DNA of 64,000 nt from Carposina sasakii (lineage: Eukaryota; Arthropoda; Insecta; Lepidoptera; Carposinidae): the NCBI GenBank assembly GCA_014607495.2, contig CP053157.1:6510001-6574000 (forward strand). The letters run 5' to 3'. The position numbers and the translations under genes were made by a program. This document shows positions 23,644 through 36,621 of this stretch, piece after piece. The first letter of the stretch is position 1; each line of letters begins with the position of its first letter. The notes beneath the pieces are model-generated. The model ran no database searches. It was given only the letters and a program-made list of their open reading frames with translations, and had not been told where the DNA came from.

Positions 23644-23800
23644 CTCTTGGAAACTTCCATCCAGCTTCCGTATACCAGTCTAGTCACTTCCATCCAGTGA
23701 CTCTTAGAAACTTCCATCCAGCTTCCGTATACCAGTCTAGTCACTTCCATCCAGTGACTCTTGAATACCTCTATCCGGTATCCGTAAACCACTCTCAATC
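23644..23800. repeat. 57-bp tandem repeat (~2.7 units)
   Basis: Units start at 23644, 23701 and 23758, each with CTCTT, ACTTCCATCCAGC and CAGTCTAGTCACTTCC motifs. The first two are nearly identical and the third is diverged. It sits in the 3' untranslated part of the scrambled Gypsy. Confidence 0.8.
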
Positions 23801-23813
23801 AGTCAACTCAACA

Positions 23814-26022
23814 TTAATTAGAACATGACGGTCCATCCCCGTCAAGTTCGCACAGATTATCATCACGGTCACATGTCAGCATGTCATTGGTAATGTCATT
23901 CGCAGGCATTCGCCTAAGTCTGTCATGTGCGTACTTATAGGTTCTATTGGAATTAAGGGCTTTAAGAACATAACGATTACCTTCAAGTGCCTCCGATACC
24001 CTAAAAGGACCTCTATACTTCGGATCAATTAATCGAATTTCGAGTTCACCTGTAGTTACACGAGTTTTTGGCAAACCTGTTGTAAAATAACTGGAATATT
24101 CACCTAAAATAGTTAAAAGATCTGACTTTTTACAAGAGGGTATATCTGTGTCAACATTACTAAAGTCGTTACTGATACTAGAATCGGTTAAAACGTCACA
24201 ATTTAAAACTGTCAAATTATTTTGTTTTGAAATGCTAAAATTATTTGTTGACAAGTTAATAACGAAGCCTTGACTCAATATTTCACGACCTAGCATAATA
24301 TCACTACGCATATACACATCGGGTAAAACATGTAATAAAAGTTCTAAACAATAATCATTAATTTCAACATTACACAGTATTTGCTGGGTGCTGAATACAC
24401 TGGTTTGACCAATTCCCGTTAGAGAGACAGTTTTAGCAATTCTTTTACCATTGAAACTTGATGCAACGCTTTCTTTTATTAGTGAACACTCAGCACCCGA
24501 ATCAAAATGAAAATCATAAAATCTACCTTGATTATTAAGAGCGCCGGTCGGTGGTAAAGCGGTAAGTGCAACTATCTTTCGTGGATTCAGACGAATTTGA
24601 CCTCGGCGCACCTCGAAGCCTAGGTACTCTACTTTTTCTTTCAGGAATTAGCACTTTTTAGGATTTAACGAAAATCCCTTCCCAGAAAGAACTTCTAATA
24701 CTACCTTTAGTCTATCGAAAGCTTTGTCGATGTTACTGGCCACAACTAGCACGTCATCCATGTACACTACAACGTATTTGTTCACGAGATCGCCTAGAGC
24801 ATGTACGAGGCTATAGAAGTTTGTCCTATACCAGTCATAGAAACATTGTCATAAATTCGCTTACCACTAAATTTCAAAGCAATCGATTCTTTAACTAAGG
24901 AACACTCTGAACCTGAGTCGTAAGTAAATGGAAATGACTCACCAGAGTGACGCAGAGAACCCGAAGGCGCATTCACAATGCACACGTTTACTCGCTTTTC
25001 CTTAGCTGGACCAGTTCCAGTGCCGCCGCCGGTACCGTTGTTCCCCTCCTTGATTTTCCTCTTCGGGCAGTCGGATGCATAGTGGCCTTGTTCCCGGCAG
25101 TTGAAGCAGGTGATGCGATCGGTTCTCCCTGTAGGTTGGTTGGTCGAGTTATGGTCCCCGTGAAAGGACCTGTGTTTGGACCGGTCATCTTGCTTCTTCG
25201 AATTGGCTTTGTTGCGACATTGAAGAGATTTGTGGCCTAGTTGTCCACAATTAAAGCACTTGATGGTCACAGCAGATCCATTAGGTCGGTTTCTTTTTAG
25301 GTCGGGTCCATCACGATAAATACTTGATGAATAACTTCTCTTCAGGAACGAGACAGCCTTCAGTTCCTTTTGTAAATGGTTACGCATCTTGATGTCAGTC
25401 GTTATAGCAATCCTCTGAACACGTGGCTCTTGTTTTGAAATATGAGCTAAGACAGTGGCTATTGCTATCTGTTCTGTAGTCAGTCCATTCCACCTTGCCA
25501 TTAAGGATGTTATGAGGGTAGCGGCGTATGAGGCCAGGCACTCGTTATCTCTCGGTTTCTTGTCGTGCATACTGATGAGAAAGGAAGCAGCAGTTTCAGG
25601 ACAGTCATACCTTGCTACGAAAAGCTCCTTAAAATCGGCCCAAGTCATATTAGGAAACGATATTGAAGACAGCCAAGATGATGCTTCGCCTTGAGTGCGT
25701 GGCTTAACGCGATCATCAGAGAAGATCCATGGCGATGTCGATCTGTGATACACATGTCCGCGGTCGTTATCCAAGCTCGGGCGTCGATGTCTCTTTTCTC
25801 TGGGTCGAAATCAGGAAGGCGAATAGAGTCCGAAGATGCAGGTAGTTTTATTGCTTGCACCAACGCCAGAAAATTTTGATTTTGTTGCTCGAAGAGAAGA
25901 CGCCATTTTTCTTCGCTCGAGTCACTATTTGAAGCACGTGTTTCATGTGGGTGATCCGGGTTGCATCCCACTTCTGATGACGTGGGTGGGTCGATTGGCG
26001 TGCCGTTAGGTGTGTCCGACAT
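23814..26022 (-). pseudogene. Gypsy gag/protease/RT pseudogene with rearranged domain order
   Basis: Gag starts at the ATG at 26022. Its frame is broken near 25690 and continues in another frame to 24794. That part holds two CCHC knuckles (CFNCGQLGHKSLQC and CFNCREQGHYASDC, about 25215-25260 and 25068-25108) and a protease-like YDSGSE near 24913. At about 24820 it joins an RT palm piece with VYMDDVLVVA (about 24752-24766), which carries a TAA at 24650-24648. At about 24545 this joins a second, diverged protease with FDSGAE. Near 24020 the RT start (FTTGLPKTRVTTG) joins the region found after integrase (KYRGPFRVSEAL). Retrotransposon structural and enzymatic functions are known for these domains, but none is complete here. 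The two protease segments differ in sequence, so two related elements seem to have contributed. Confidence 0.8.
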
Positions 26023-26414
26023 CTTCCAAAATCCGAAATAAAGAATGCGGCGTGTAGTAAACAAGCTTAATTAGGAATCACAAACACTTTCACTGTATCT
26101 ACGCACAAGATTACTAGGATTCTAGCGGATAACGTAGAAACGTGGTAAGTACAAGACAGAGGCTGATTAGCACCCGTGCTTCGCTCGACAGACGCAACCA
26201 AAAAGAACAGAATACCCTCCGGCTCAATTCAAACGACCCGGTGGTCGTTGTAAATCTACAGTGGCGCCCTCTCAGTACTCTGTCTTGTCTTTACCCAAGT
26301 GACAGCTGTCCTCAAGTCAGTGATAGCTGTCGACTTGACGTTTCTAACTTCAACGATTGAAAATAGATGGCGTTGGAGATCCGACTGTAGGATATGACAT
26401 CTTGATCTCCGACA
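25978..26414 (-). repeat. Direct copy B of Gypsy LTR, leader and gag start
   Basis: Partner of copy A and the 5' end of the scrambled element. It begins TGTCGGAGATCAAG on the minus strand; the TG start fits an LTR. I could not fix the LTR 3' boundary or the primer binding site. Confidence 0.75.
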
Positions 26415-26429
26415 TATATATATATATTA

Positions 26430-26663
26430 GTGTCTGTTTCTGTTAGTTTTTTATAGACAGATATTAATTATTTCTCGTGAAAAAATCTTGCTACGCGCGT
26501 CTATGTGCATTTATGCAGAAAAACGCAGTCTATTTACTCAACTTTGGACCCAAATATTTTGGAAACCAGACACTTCCCAGGTATGCTTCCATGGACAAAA
26601 ATTTAAAAAAATGAGGAGATTCCGTGGTTTTCGGGAACGTTGACGACCAAAAATCACCCTGTA
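26430..26663 (+). mobile_element. ACAGGATG-ended MITE-like repeat, left-truncated copy
   Basis: Closely matches 61170-61406: shared blocks include TATAGACAGATATTAATTAT, ACGCGCGTCTATGTGCATTT and CAGACACTTCCCAGGTATGC. The left third is missing, with the (TA)n edge of the Gypsy derivative adjoining it. Confidence 0.75.
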
Positions 26664-26669
26664 TGTAAG

Positions 26670-27180
26670 TAAGTATCTTTAACATGTGTGCAATAAGTAT
26701 TTACTTATAGCTTTCGATATTCTCAAGAGTGTACAATTACGGAACCCTCACGCTGCTATTGCAATTTTGAAAATTGCATATTTTACTTCTCTCGATGGCA
26801 CGTCTATTGAAATTGCATCAATATGCAGTTACGTACACCATGCCATTTGAACCTTGTTATGCTTCTTAAGTAAATGTTTTAAGACTCAAAGTTGTGTATT
26901 TTAGAACGCGACCCATCCTTGGATGCTTATGAAGTGAATCTTATGTTAATGTGGTAGGAGCTAAGGTTGGTTTGAAGGAGGCATGGCCCATCTCCGTAGT
27001 TTCGCTTGACTTCGCTCTAACCTCGACATATGAAAGTTATGTGAAAGTGAATAACTACAATGTGAGAAGATTGCAATAAATCACGCTGCAAGTAAAAGCT
27101 TCTGTTGGTGTCTATCATCGCTAATAATTGATTCAATATAATCAGTATAAACATACGTACATACACTGTTGTGATCACAA
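26670..27180. other. No recognised gene
   Basis: No supported feature. Short frames only. Confidence 0.45.
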
Positions 27181-27186
27181 AATGGG

Positions 27187-27292
27187 GTATCCTGAACTGC
27201 AGAGTCACGAACAAGATGCAGCCACGTTTAGTACAGCGAAGGCAGAAGAAAAGGTCAGTGACCAGCTCATTGCCCCCTGAGTTCCTTAGACT
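27187..27292 (+). repeat. Dispersed repeat family 'C', copy 4 (+)
   Basis: Contains GAACTGCAGAGTCAC, GCAGCCACGTTTAGTACAGC and CTGAGTTCCTTAG in family order, with a deletion in the middle. Confidence 0.6.
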
Positions 27293-27575
27293 TTCACGAT
27301 ATGAACCTAATAATTATGAGATCTGATGTTTTTTGGCGAAGCCCTCGTTGTATAATTGGAATTAAATGTCTACTAGAGATACCTAAATTTACATTCTAAA
27401 AATACTTGTGACTACGAAGTATCATAAAGTACATTAGTCATACTCAAAGTTATCAGAAGTTTGTGACCGCACGGCTGCAAGTTTGAAACTTCGTCGATTC
27501 TTCACCGAACCACGTAATTTCATATCATGCTATGCTTTAAATGATTTTAAGGATCTTTTTTAGTATTAGTACATT

Positions 27576-27708
27576 ATGTGCTGACGAAGGGCTTCACTAG
27601 AATACATCAACTGTATCTCATTCCGTGCATGTTATAATAGTCGACTAAGGAATTTAGGGGTGTTTTCTCAGGCGATGAGCTAGCAACTTGTCACTGATCT
27701 TTTACATC
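27576..27708 (-). repeat. Dispersed repeat family 'C', copy 5 (-)
   Basis: Reverse copy of the distal half: GGGCTTCACTAGAATACATC, GTCGACTAAGGAATT and GAGCTAGCAACTTGTCACTG. Confidence 0.6.
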
Positions 27709-27709
27709 C

Positions 27710-28330
27710 GACTACTCGTATATGTATGTGTATGTATAACTTGTAAACAAATAGCATATTTCAAAACATTTGCATCTACAGAAGTTTATCTCTACTTAAT
27801 AGAAACTTACTATAAAAGTTACGAAGAAGTCGTAAAAACGAATGGCTTTTTAACACATACTGACATACCACATTAAAATCTCGACTTGGCTTGCAAATAG
27901 GCCATTTAAATACAGGCATATGTCACGGACAGCCACCTGTTCTTGGCTGTTAGTGCTTATCTTGTAGCAAAATATTGCGTCTAGACGATGTTTAGGTACT
28001 TAGCACATGAGCTTCAGCTACTACTTCGGTTTAATGTTCAAAGTGTCTTTTTATCTTTAAAGTACTGCCTTAACTTATGTGAGCCTGTTTATGGACTTTA
28101 TTCAATGGACTTTTAAGAACCAAACTTTTTGTGGTAGTTGTTTATAAATGGTACCTATAGCATAAAGTAACTATTTGTTTTGAATACGTAAAGTTGTGTT
28201 GTTGGTTCGTTTTATAACCATAATTTTTGAGCAAGGTAATAGTGGTATAAGGTTTTATCTAAAATATACTGTTATGAATGTGCATCAATGCAGGTAGAAA
28301 TAAGAGCAAGAATATAAGCACATCTGCCCC
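27710..28330. other. No recognised gene
   Basis: AT-rich, nothing recognised. Confidence 0.45.
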
Positions 28331-28332
28331 CC

Positions 28333-28477
28333 TAGCATGACCACGCATCGTGGATATCGTATCGTACGATATCGTAGTCTCTATACAAAATTCAACATGG
28401 CGGCAATATTTATCGTATTTTGACAGGCTAAATGTCGATAAATCCATTTATCATATCGTGTTTCGCTGGTCATGCTA
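28333..28477. mobile_element. Small TIR element (MITE), 145 bp
   Basis: Ends TAGCATGACCA and TGGTCATGCTA are perfect 11-bp inverted repeats. The interior is rich in ATCG/CGAT motifs and contains the palindrome ATATCGTATCGTACGATAT. No ORF. The superfamily is undetermined. Confidence 0.6.
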
Positions 28478-28479
28478 CT

Positions 28480-29695
28480 GCAACTGGTCAGACATCACTT
28501 TTAGAAGCAACCTGTAGAAAAAGAGATAGATGAACAATTAAAGCAGGATTGTTTTCATTATCGAGCCGAAATGTTGCTACACCGCTCTCTTTCACACTGG
28601 AATCTTGTTCCAAGAGTTAATCATAAACCTGATGGTTTCATAATGATTCTAACAAAACTTTCAAGGTAGGCAATGATTTAGATTTGGAGAATGCTAGTGA
28701 ACCCTGAGATTCCTTCCTCGGAATGATCATTGTAAATGTAAAATTATATAATAGATGGTATCAAATTTGGCCTCCATTGCGCTTGATGATAATTTAAGTA
28801 AATTACAAGCTACAAGTGTATTCGTTGCGCAAACATACAATGCGGCATAGCGCAGGTGGCAATTACCATAGCGAAACCGTAACTTAAGTAAGTTACGTGA
28901 TAGGACGGAAACATTAGTCGTCGGTCACGACTTAAAGTTTTATTGGTGCTGCAAAACACATACATTTTCGAGATAAATCACAGATTATATGAATCTAGGT
29001 AATTTTTATATGAAAATAAAGAAAGGTTTGATCTATGCTTTGCGAATTTTATTTGAATTCGATCGCTACTATAATTATATTGACTCTTAATATTGTTAGT
29101 TAAACAGTGTCGTGAATTTTGGGACAAACCTAAATGGAATAAGTGAAGTGGTTTTACAATAAGTATAGAATATAAAACATAATAAGTTAAATTGGCTTTA
29201 TCAAACTCATAACATAAAAATATTTAGGTAGGTTAAATCGTATAGTTACTGGATCGTTACGTTATAGTAGTTAACAGTGACTGTTCAGTGTGTTTTCATC
29301 TTTATTAAAATCATTACAGAATCAGTAATTAATAACAAAAGCAGAACTAATGGCATGCGCTAGATTTGTATTGGATTCCATTGTATTGCATTAACTAGTT
29401 AATAAAATAGTATTGGCAAATGTCACACAATCAGTGTTAGTAAGAGCCAGCAAGTTCTATAATCAAGGTCAATAGATAACTAGAGGTTATAATTACTGGT
29501 TAAATTGTGTATAATGTGATCAAATAAAATCATAACTGGACGTAAATAATTTAAAAGGTGGTATGTACTTAAATCTACCTTTTATTGAGAAACGTTACAG
29601 CATTTCTAAGGTTACCATAGAGTACACTGTTGTGGCAATGTTTTCAAAATAAGTTAGCGAGAACGGGATCAGGAATTATATTCTGCGTATGCATA
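28480..29695. other. Gene-free stretch
   Basis: No supported gene or repeat. Confidence 0.45.
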
Positions 29696-29700
29696 TACCT

Positions 29701-29805
29701 AGCATGGGGGGCTCATGTGGAAGATTAGTGACAAATAGCTAGCTTATCGCCTGAGAGAACGCCTCTGAGTTCCTAAGGACTTTTATGACTTGCAGGGAAG
29801 ACAGG
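29701..29805 (+). repeat. Dispersed repeat family 'C', copy 6 (+)
   Basis: Holds GATTAGTGACAAATAGCTAG, CTTATCGCCTGAGAGAA and CTGAGTTCCTAAGGAC in family order. Confidence 0.6.
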
Positions 29806-29809
29806 ACCC

Positions 29810-32800
29810 TCATTACCATAGAGTAATGTGGAATTCATACAAATTTCTACACTATGCGTGACCATGCGTAGGTTTATTGTTCCAGTTACATAACAAGTTA
29901 TTTTCAAGGTATAATACATTATGCAGCACTTAGGTATGACCTGTTATAAGACAATTACTTTGATCTAAGATTATAGTCTGCGAATACATTAGGTTTAATG
30001 TTTGTTTGTGATTCTAAATACCTAATTGTATTTGTCCAATTAGTAAAGTTGACATTATCCCTAAAAATGTGAAATAAAAAAAAGCGTAAGTATATAATCA
30101 TCATGGCATCAAATTGTTTTCAAATTTTTGTAAGTATTCCCCCGGTATCTTTTAAACCATATACGACACCATAAACCAGTATAGCACCTGTCACGACGTG
30201 CGACCTCAACGGCACAAAAGAGCTATAAATCTTCTAGACTAATCCAAACGTACTCCATCCATTAAGTAAGGTTCACGAGGAGGTGGCCTAACAATGCTTT
30301 CTTCCAACTGAGGTACGCTAACCACTGTGCCCTACACCGGAATTTCACAAATAATTAGACGTGATGAAAAACCAAAGTGCTTAGATATAGTGACATAATT
30401 TTTCGATCGAATCCATAGAGCTTCATCATCGATACGTTTACTTTACATTGTCTATGCACTTTGTATGCATAACGTACTCCAAAAACCATGTAGCATTTAA
30501 AGGATAACAACCAATTGTTTAGAAAACATTATCGTTGCGTGGGTGACTGACGGAAGTCGGAAGGAAAATGTTAGAGTCCATTTCATAGAATAACTCCTAT
30601 GCCTGATTTCGGAACTAACAATCTTTGTATGCAATAATACAGATAATGTAGTCGCACACATAGTAACTAGCTCCATTATCCAAATGAACTATTTGATGAA
30701 ACGCATTCTAGCTAATGACATAACATAGAGCGAGTGACATACCATAGTGACAATATGCATACCACGCTCCGTACATTTACTGTCATCTATTCTCTTGTCC
30801 TTCCTCCATGCTCCATATCTCCCAAACGGAAACGTGGCGAAAGTGTATCACGTATTTTTTATAAATTGCTACAGTTTTCGTTTAATGGTGTATGGACTTA
30901 GGGTGAGGCGGGACAGGATTTGAGCCCATTGGGTTATGAGGTTGCATTAATGGAATTCCTAAGCTCATGTGATGCGCTGAGACGGGTGGAAGTTTGTATG
31001 TCAGAAGAGTTTTTATTTAGTAAATTGTTTTTTTCTCCGCAAATGAGCTCCGCATTGGCTTGCACTGACGATAATTGATAAATCATAAACTACGCAACGT
31101 AGTAGTAGGTAGTCTATGTCATAAATGCGCTGAAAATGTATTTTAAACGCATAAAGCATAATAACCCTAACCTGTGAACATAAGAGAAAATTCCGGGATC
31201 AAATTGAATAAAGAATCTTACCTTTCAGATTCAGTGGTTCCATGTAATACTAAAGTAATTAGGTACGCAACAACGTTTGGCTTGGTAAGATATTTACAAA
31301 GAGCATTTTAGTCATGAATGTCGATATAGAAGAGGAAGGCCTTAGAAGTACTATATTGGTAAATGGCCTTAGAAGAAGTACGAGTACCTACCTATATATC
31401 GTGAAAGAGGATGTGTGTACGGGCGAGTGGTTAACGAGAAGACCGGCTGGAAAAGAAATACATATTACACCATCCGATCAGGGGAAGAGTAGACTTAATT
31501 TGATTTTTGTCTTTAAATATGTTTTAAAAATATTCCTTAATTGACGAAGTAAATACGTAATTACGTTACGTTGGAAATGCTAAATTAATCTTAATCCATG
31601 AATCAGTTACAATGGTTCATTATTTATATCCAAACATGGTGCCTCTTTTCTCTTTAATATTATTTAAATTTTTCTTCCTTTCTCGTCTTTGAGCTTTGTC
31701 TTTAATATACGCAATGAGCTTTCTACTACTACACTACTCCATCGGTAGCGATATTTTAAATGTAACTTTATACCATTACCCTTAGTTTGGGGTTGGCATA
31801 AAGTACTATGGTATAACAGGTAGACTAGATTTCTAAGCTAGAAACTTCGACGAACCAATATACATAGATACGAATAGATGACCGATGACGCAAATTATGT
31901 TACCGACAAAATAATTATCTGAACGATTCAAAATACTACACACACATATCTAACTCACGTAAAAGGATAAGAAGATTATACAAACATACCAAACTATGTT
32001 TTACACTAAGAGCTAAATCAACTAATAACAGAAAATAAGTATAGGTAATAGTCATTTCAGGCATACATTTGTCAGTACAGTTGAATCTCGTGCTAAGGCA
32101 CTCAATCATAATTTTATATTCGCATTTTAGTACAGATGATTATGACTGCCACATTGTCGCGGAGAATACGTAGGAGTACCAACATTGTTCTAAGCATAAT
32201 AAGTAAAAAGCCGTACTGCCCGATATTGACGCACTGGACCCATACTCATATTATTATGCAGGTCGTGTCGGCTTTCCGTCCCATCGGACTATGAGAGTGA
32301 GGGAATAGAGAGTGCATCTGTCTTTGCGCACATACTTGTGCACTATAATATCTAAATATAATAATATAAAATCATTGAGATTGGTCGCCTTGCCCGATAT
32401 ACGGTCGGAGATCATCATCATCATTATGCATGTGGTAGACGCAGTACCGGGCAAATACTTAAATTAATCATCTATTATTTTACTAATCTAGTCACCGTGC
32501 ATACTTACTAACCCAATATGACACTGTCTGAAATAAATCGTTTTTATTTTTTATTTATTTATTGTTTTGTTTATCTTTTGATGCTAAACTTAAAGTTAAA
32601 CTTATTTTCCAATTTTACAAACTTACGGTTTCTATTAGTACGTAGTTCTACGGATAGGTGAAGCTATTTTATAAACTTTGGTTAACTGCGCTAAAAGTAG
32701 CGTTTGTAAGCCAGTGTTTGCAAGTTTTAGATGAGTTAGGATGAGATCATGGTATACCTAGTTCTTACAGACGGTTTTGAAAATAGATGAAGAAGGTTTT

Positions 32801-34000
32801 GAAAGCGTTTATTGGTATACAAAAAATAATGATAAAGAGCAAGGATGCGAGTATTATATACATTTATATTTTGATTGCTTTTTGAAATATTTATATTATC
32901 TCCATTTCTAAAATAAAGACTAGTCACATTCAATTTAGGAAAACAACCAAATTAACAGTCTTGCATGACAACACACTATATCAACCCACACTTATAAATA
33001 AGTCCCATGTTAACTTAAACCACCGCGTGTTAGATTACCCGACTATCTCTATTGTGTACGCAATAAATGTCAGTTTGCATCTTGATACGCAAACTTTATA
33101 GTCGTATTAACGTAAACGTACATTGTACAGTTACGTGGATGACACTTGCCGATTATAATCATGGGCAATTTTGAGGACTACCTGTTAATTGCATAAATTC
33201 GACGATATGATCTGCTAAATCGTAATGGTGTTTGGTCACGAGAACTATGAATTACGATGAACGTACCTTGATGACGATACGTACGATAAGGTGTTAATTT
33301 TGGCTGATTTGAAAGCTTATATTCGTATAGTCTACCTACACGGCATTGTGGTTAGAGGTATAGAGCTTAGGTACCGTGTAACATATAAAGGTATTTAAAG
33401 GTAAAGATTTATACACGCATAAAACGTAATTAAACATTAATTAGCCATTAAGTTGACAGTTTCCTACATGTTATGCAAATCCTATAAAATCATTGCAAAA
33501 ACCAATAAAATTACTCCACCAAAGACTTTCGAATATGAATAAAACACGACATTACAAGACTAAAGGCTGTATTAGATCTAGACTTTAATATAGACCCTAG
33601 TTTGTCGAAGGCCAACTTGTCGTGCTACAATCTCTTTGATAAACCGTCGGCAAACTTGGCCGGTAGTACGGTTAGGCATTTTCCGACTTGTACTTAAGGC
33701 TATTCGCAAAAAAGTTCAAAAGAGCAATTGGGGAAGAAACTCTGATTTGATGTGAAATTTGTAGATCGAGACAAGCACGACAGATTTGATCTATTTGAAA
33801 TAATATTTCACGCTCATATAGTAGAATAAATGCCAAAAAACACGTTGCTTTAAACCCGGGTTAATAACTACATAACTACCTATAGTCTCCAGTCAAATGA
33901 TTACGATATACCTATATCGGTTATATTATTAGCGTTTTTTAAGGTCAACAGACAGTAACAGGAACTGGAACATAACATAACAGAACAGTAATAATATTAC
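29810..34000. other. Gene-free stretch (~4.2 kb)
   Basis: The only open frames are short and without family resemblance (for example 31314-31544). No RNA gene, repeat boundary or splice-consistent exon was recognised. It could be intron or intergenic DNA. Confidence 0.45.
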
Positions 34001-34004
34001 ATTA

Positions 34005-34108
34005 TAGACTATTTTTTTCAGAAGTTCAATCTCTATTATTATAACATAATCATATTATAATATAATAATAGAGAATTTATTAGTTGAACTTCTGAAAAAT
34101 ATAGTCTA
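34005..34108. repeat. Fold-back element (25-bp outer arms, inner hairpin)
   Basis: Bases 34005-34029 pair with 34084-34108 with one mismatch, and an inner AT-rich hairpin (CTCTATTATTATA with its complement) lies between. The total is 104 bp, typical of a very short MITE. Confidence 0.75.
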
Positions 34109-34109
34109 A

Positions 34110-35020
34110 TATTTTTTTACATTACCACAAAACTATGAAATAAACTGAAAATACGAGTATATCACTTTATTACTAAAATCGTTATACTAAAACTTCTTTA
34201 CGAGTCACCTCTGTCGGATGCACTTTCAACATGGCCGAAACGATACATCCCCTTAACGGCGTAATTGAATGATCCAGAAGTCAATTTGATTCTTCATGAA
34301 CCGTCCAAGTTCTGGAATGTTCCGAGTGCACCAGGGAACGCTTTGTGCAGAGTTTGATAGTAGAGTTTGTATTGTACAGCCAGGTTTGTTTGTACTAATT
34401 TGTTTTAGTATTAGATAGCTAATAACGGTGTTCTTAGAATAATGATTCGCTCTCCGGAGCGAAGACCTATCATTAATCTAGTGCTTTATTGATTTGTAAA
34501 ACTATTTTGGTCCTATTTGCTTCCAGGGAGAATAAATAAATAAATATTCGCATACAAATACGAATATATTGTACATTGCGTTTATAAAACGTAAATCAAC
34601 TATCACTATTCCTAAAGCATAATTATCATAAGAAAATTATAAAAAAATATAATCTTAAGCATTTAGTACAAACTTTATGATCTCAGCGTTCATAGTTAAT
34701 TTCGGATTTTTGTATGTTTATAGTGTAGATATACCTAGTCTCCTTATGCCGTGTTTCCATTGTTCAGCTGTCCGATCCAATATGAACACGGCTTAATGCA
34801 AGGCTTCATTGTGTAGAATCTATTGAGAAATGCGATTGAAATTCAGTTAATCAAGTAGCTTTAGATCATATTACATTTCAGTGAAGTAATATATTCGAGA
34901 TTGTATGAAACAGCAGATTTTTTTTATATTTCGGAGTTGGTCCCATAGTGAAAGTTGTTTTCCCTTTCTTTTTACCTACCTAGTTTCGTGTCAAAAGATA
35001 ATCACTAATTTTGGATAGAC
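34110..35020. other. No recognised gene
   Basis: AT-rich; nothing recognised. Confidence 0.45.
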
Positions 35021-35022
35021 CT

Positions 35023-35290
35023 TATACAGGGTGTAACAAAAAGGGTATGTTAAGCGAAAAGCTATGTAAATAGCCCACTGTAGAGAACCTATCCACAAAA
35101 TTTGAGACCCGAAATCACATGTTTATTTTTCCCGGTAGTATGGAGAATTTTTAAATATCTCAGGAATTTTCATATAATCTTGAAAAATAAAAATGTGATT
35201 TCGAGTCTCAAATTTTGGAAATAGGTTCTCTATAGTGGGCTATTTACATAGCTTTTCGCTTAACATACCCTTTCTGTTACACCCTGTATA
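35023..35290. mobile_element. CAGGGTGTAACA MITE, full copy 3
   Basis: Flanked by TATA on both sides, with intact inverted ends (ACAGGGTGTAACAAAAAGGG and its partner). It is nearly identical in layout to 12797-13064, including the shared interior around a Gly/Lys-free AT-rich centre without ORF. Confidence 0.82.
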
Positions 35291-35294
35291 TTTA

Positions 35295-36615
35295 GCTATT
35301 CATTTATATTACTAAACTTACTAGAAAGAATAGGTCTTTGAAAATTATGTAATAATAAACAGCAATGTATAACGTTCAATCAAAATACTAACGTACCCGT
35401 AGTAAGTTCGTACCAAATGCTACTGGTAGAGTTATAGCACACGTAACGTTTGAAAGATGATATAATACATTTTTAGTAACACGGTGAATAGATTATAAAA
35501 ATAAAGAACCTTTACAAAAAACGGCAATGTATTGCATAGTATAAAAGTTCAATCATAATGCCGCCATAGTAGTTCTTGCACATGCTACGGGTAGCGCGGT
35601 AACGATAGCATTGTGTATACGAGTATAACAGATCATATAACCAAAACTTGTAACAGTGTAGATGTTAAGATTCTTTAAAAGCAGGTTATGTAAGTAATGA
35701 CACTCATTATAGACAAATATTTTTTCCTCTATGGTAATGAAATACTCCCCCTTATTACCTAACTAGCAAAAGCAGAGCGATAGCGTAATTTGTACAAAAA
35801 TCGCTGATTGCTTGTCAATTTCGTATTACGTAAAATGAATTTCAGAAGAACTTTGACATTTCCAGGCGAATATTATACAATTTTCGCTATCGCTTTGCTT
35901 CGACTTTGCTATTGCTTTTATGTAATCAGGGGGCTGAACTAACCAATGGTATTACTTTATTAGTCTCTACATGTACTTATTCTGTGTTAAAAGTGGATAA
36001 ATGTGAAATTTCATTCACTGCCGTAAAAGTCAGTAATGATATTAGTCTTCTAATATTGTCTTACCCACATATGTTATACTCAGGTATGGTATGATTATAA
36101 TTATAGTATCACAATGACTTCCACATAAACTTTAAAGTTCCCATAGGACCCGCACGTCATAGTTGAGAGTTCCTCATGTAAGTAATATTTAAGTAAGCGA
36201 ACAATGCACTAAGGCATATCAAGCTTAGACGACGTTATATAACTTGCTTGTAGTTTGAAAATTTTACAAGCGATAAGTAAAAAGTTTTGATATGGGTCAG
36301 TAATGGGTTATTTTTAGGTGGTGGTGAGTGGAAAGTTTATAATAGTTATTTTAGTTTAGTGTGTTAGTTTACAGGAAAACTGTGTGAAATAAAATAAGTT
36401 ACTAATGTTATGCCTTTGCCCAGGACTAGAAAATCTCATGGCTTCATAAAATGCGCTTGAAGACATCGTTATTTATATGTACTCGAATAGGAAAACAACT
36501 GTGGTTTGAGTATGCTGTGAAATGTTATAGATAGTCTAAGACCAACTTATACCTACGTAAATATGTTTTTGTCTAAAACAGAAGAAGTTACGAGCATAAA
36601 CATGATATAAAGATG
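35295..36615. other. No recognised gene
   Basis: No supported feature. Confidence 0.45.
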
Positions 36616-36621
36616 TACCTA

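Larger units (their letters stand above)
22863..26414 (-). mobile_element. Scrambled non-autonomous Ty3/Gypsy derivative
   Basis: Minus-strand order: LTR-type 5' end starting TGTCGGAGATC (26414 downward), gag with two zinc knuckles, a first protease segment, an RT palm fragment, a second protease segment, the RT start joined directly to the tail that follows integrase, a 57-bp minisatellite, then a second copy of the 5' end that includes the start of gag. RNase H and integrase are absent. Both outer edges abut (TA)n runs. The element cannot encode its own mobility. Confidence 0.8.
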
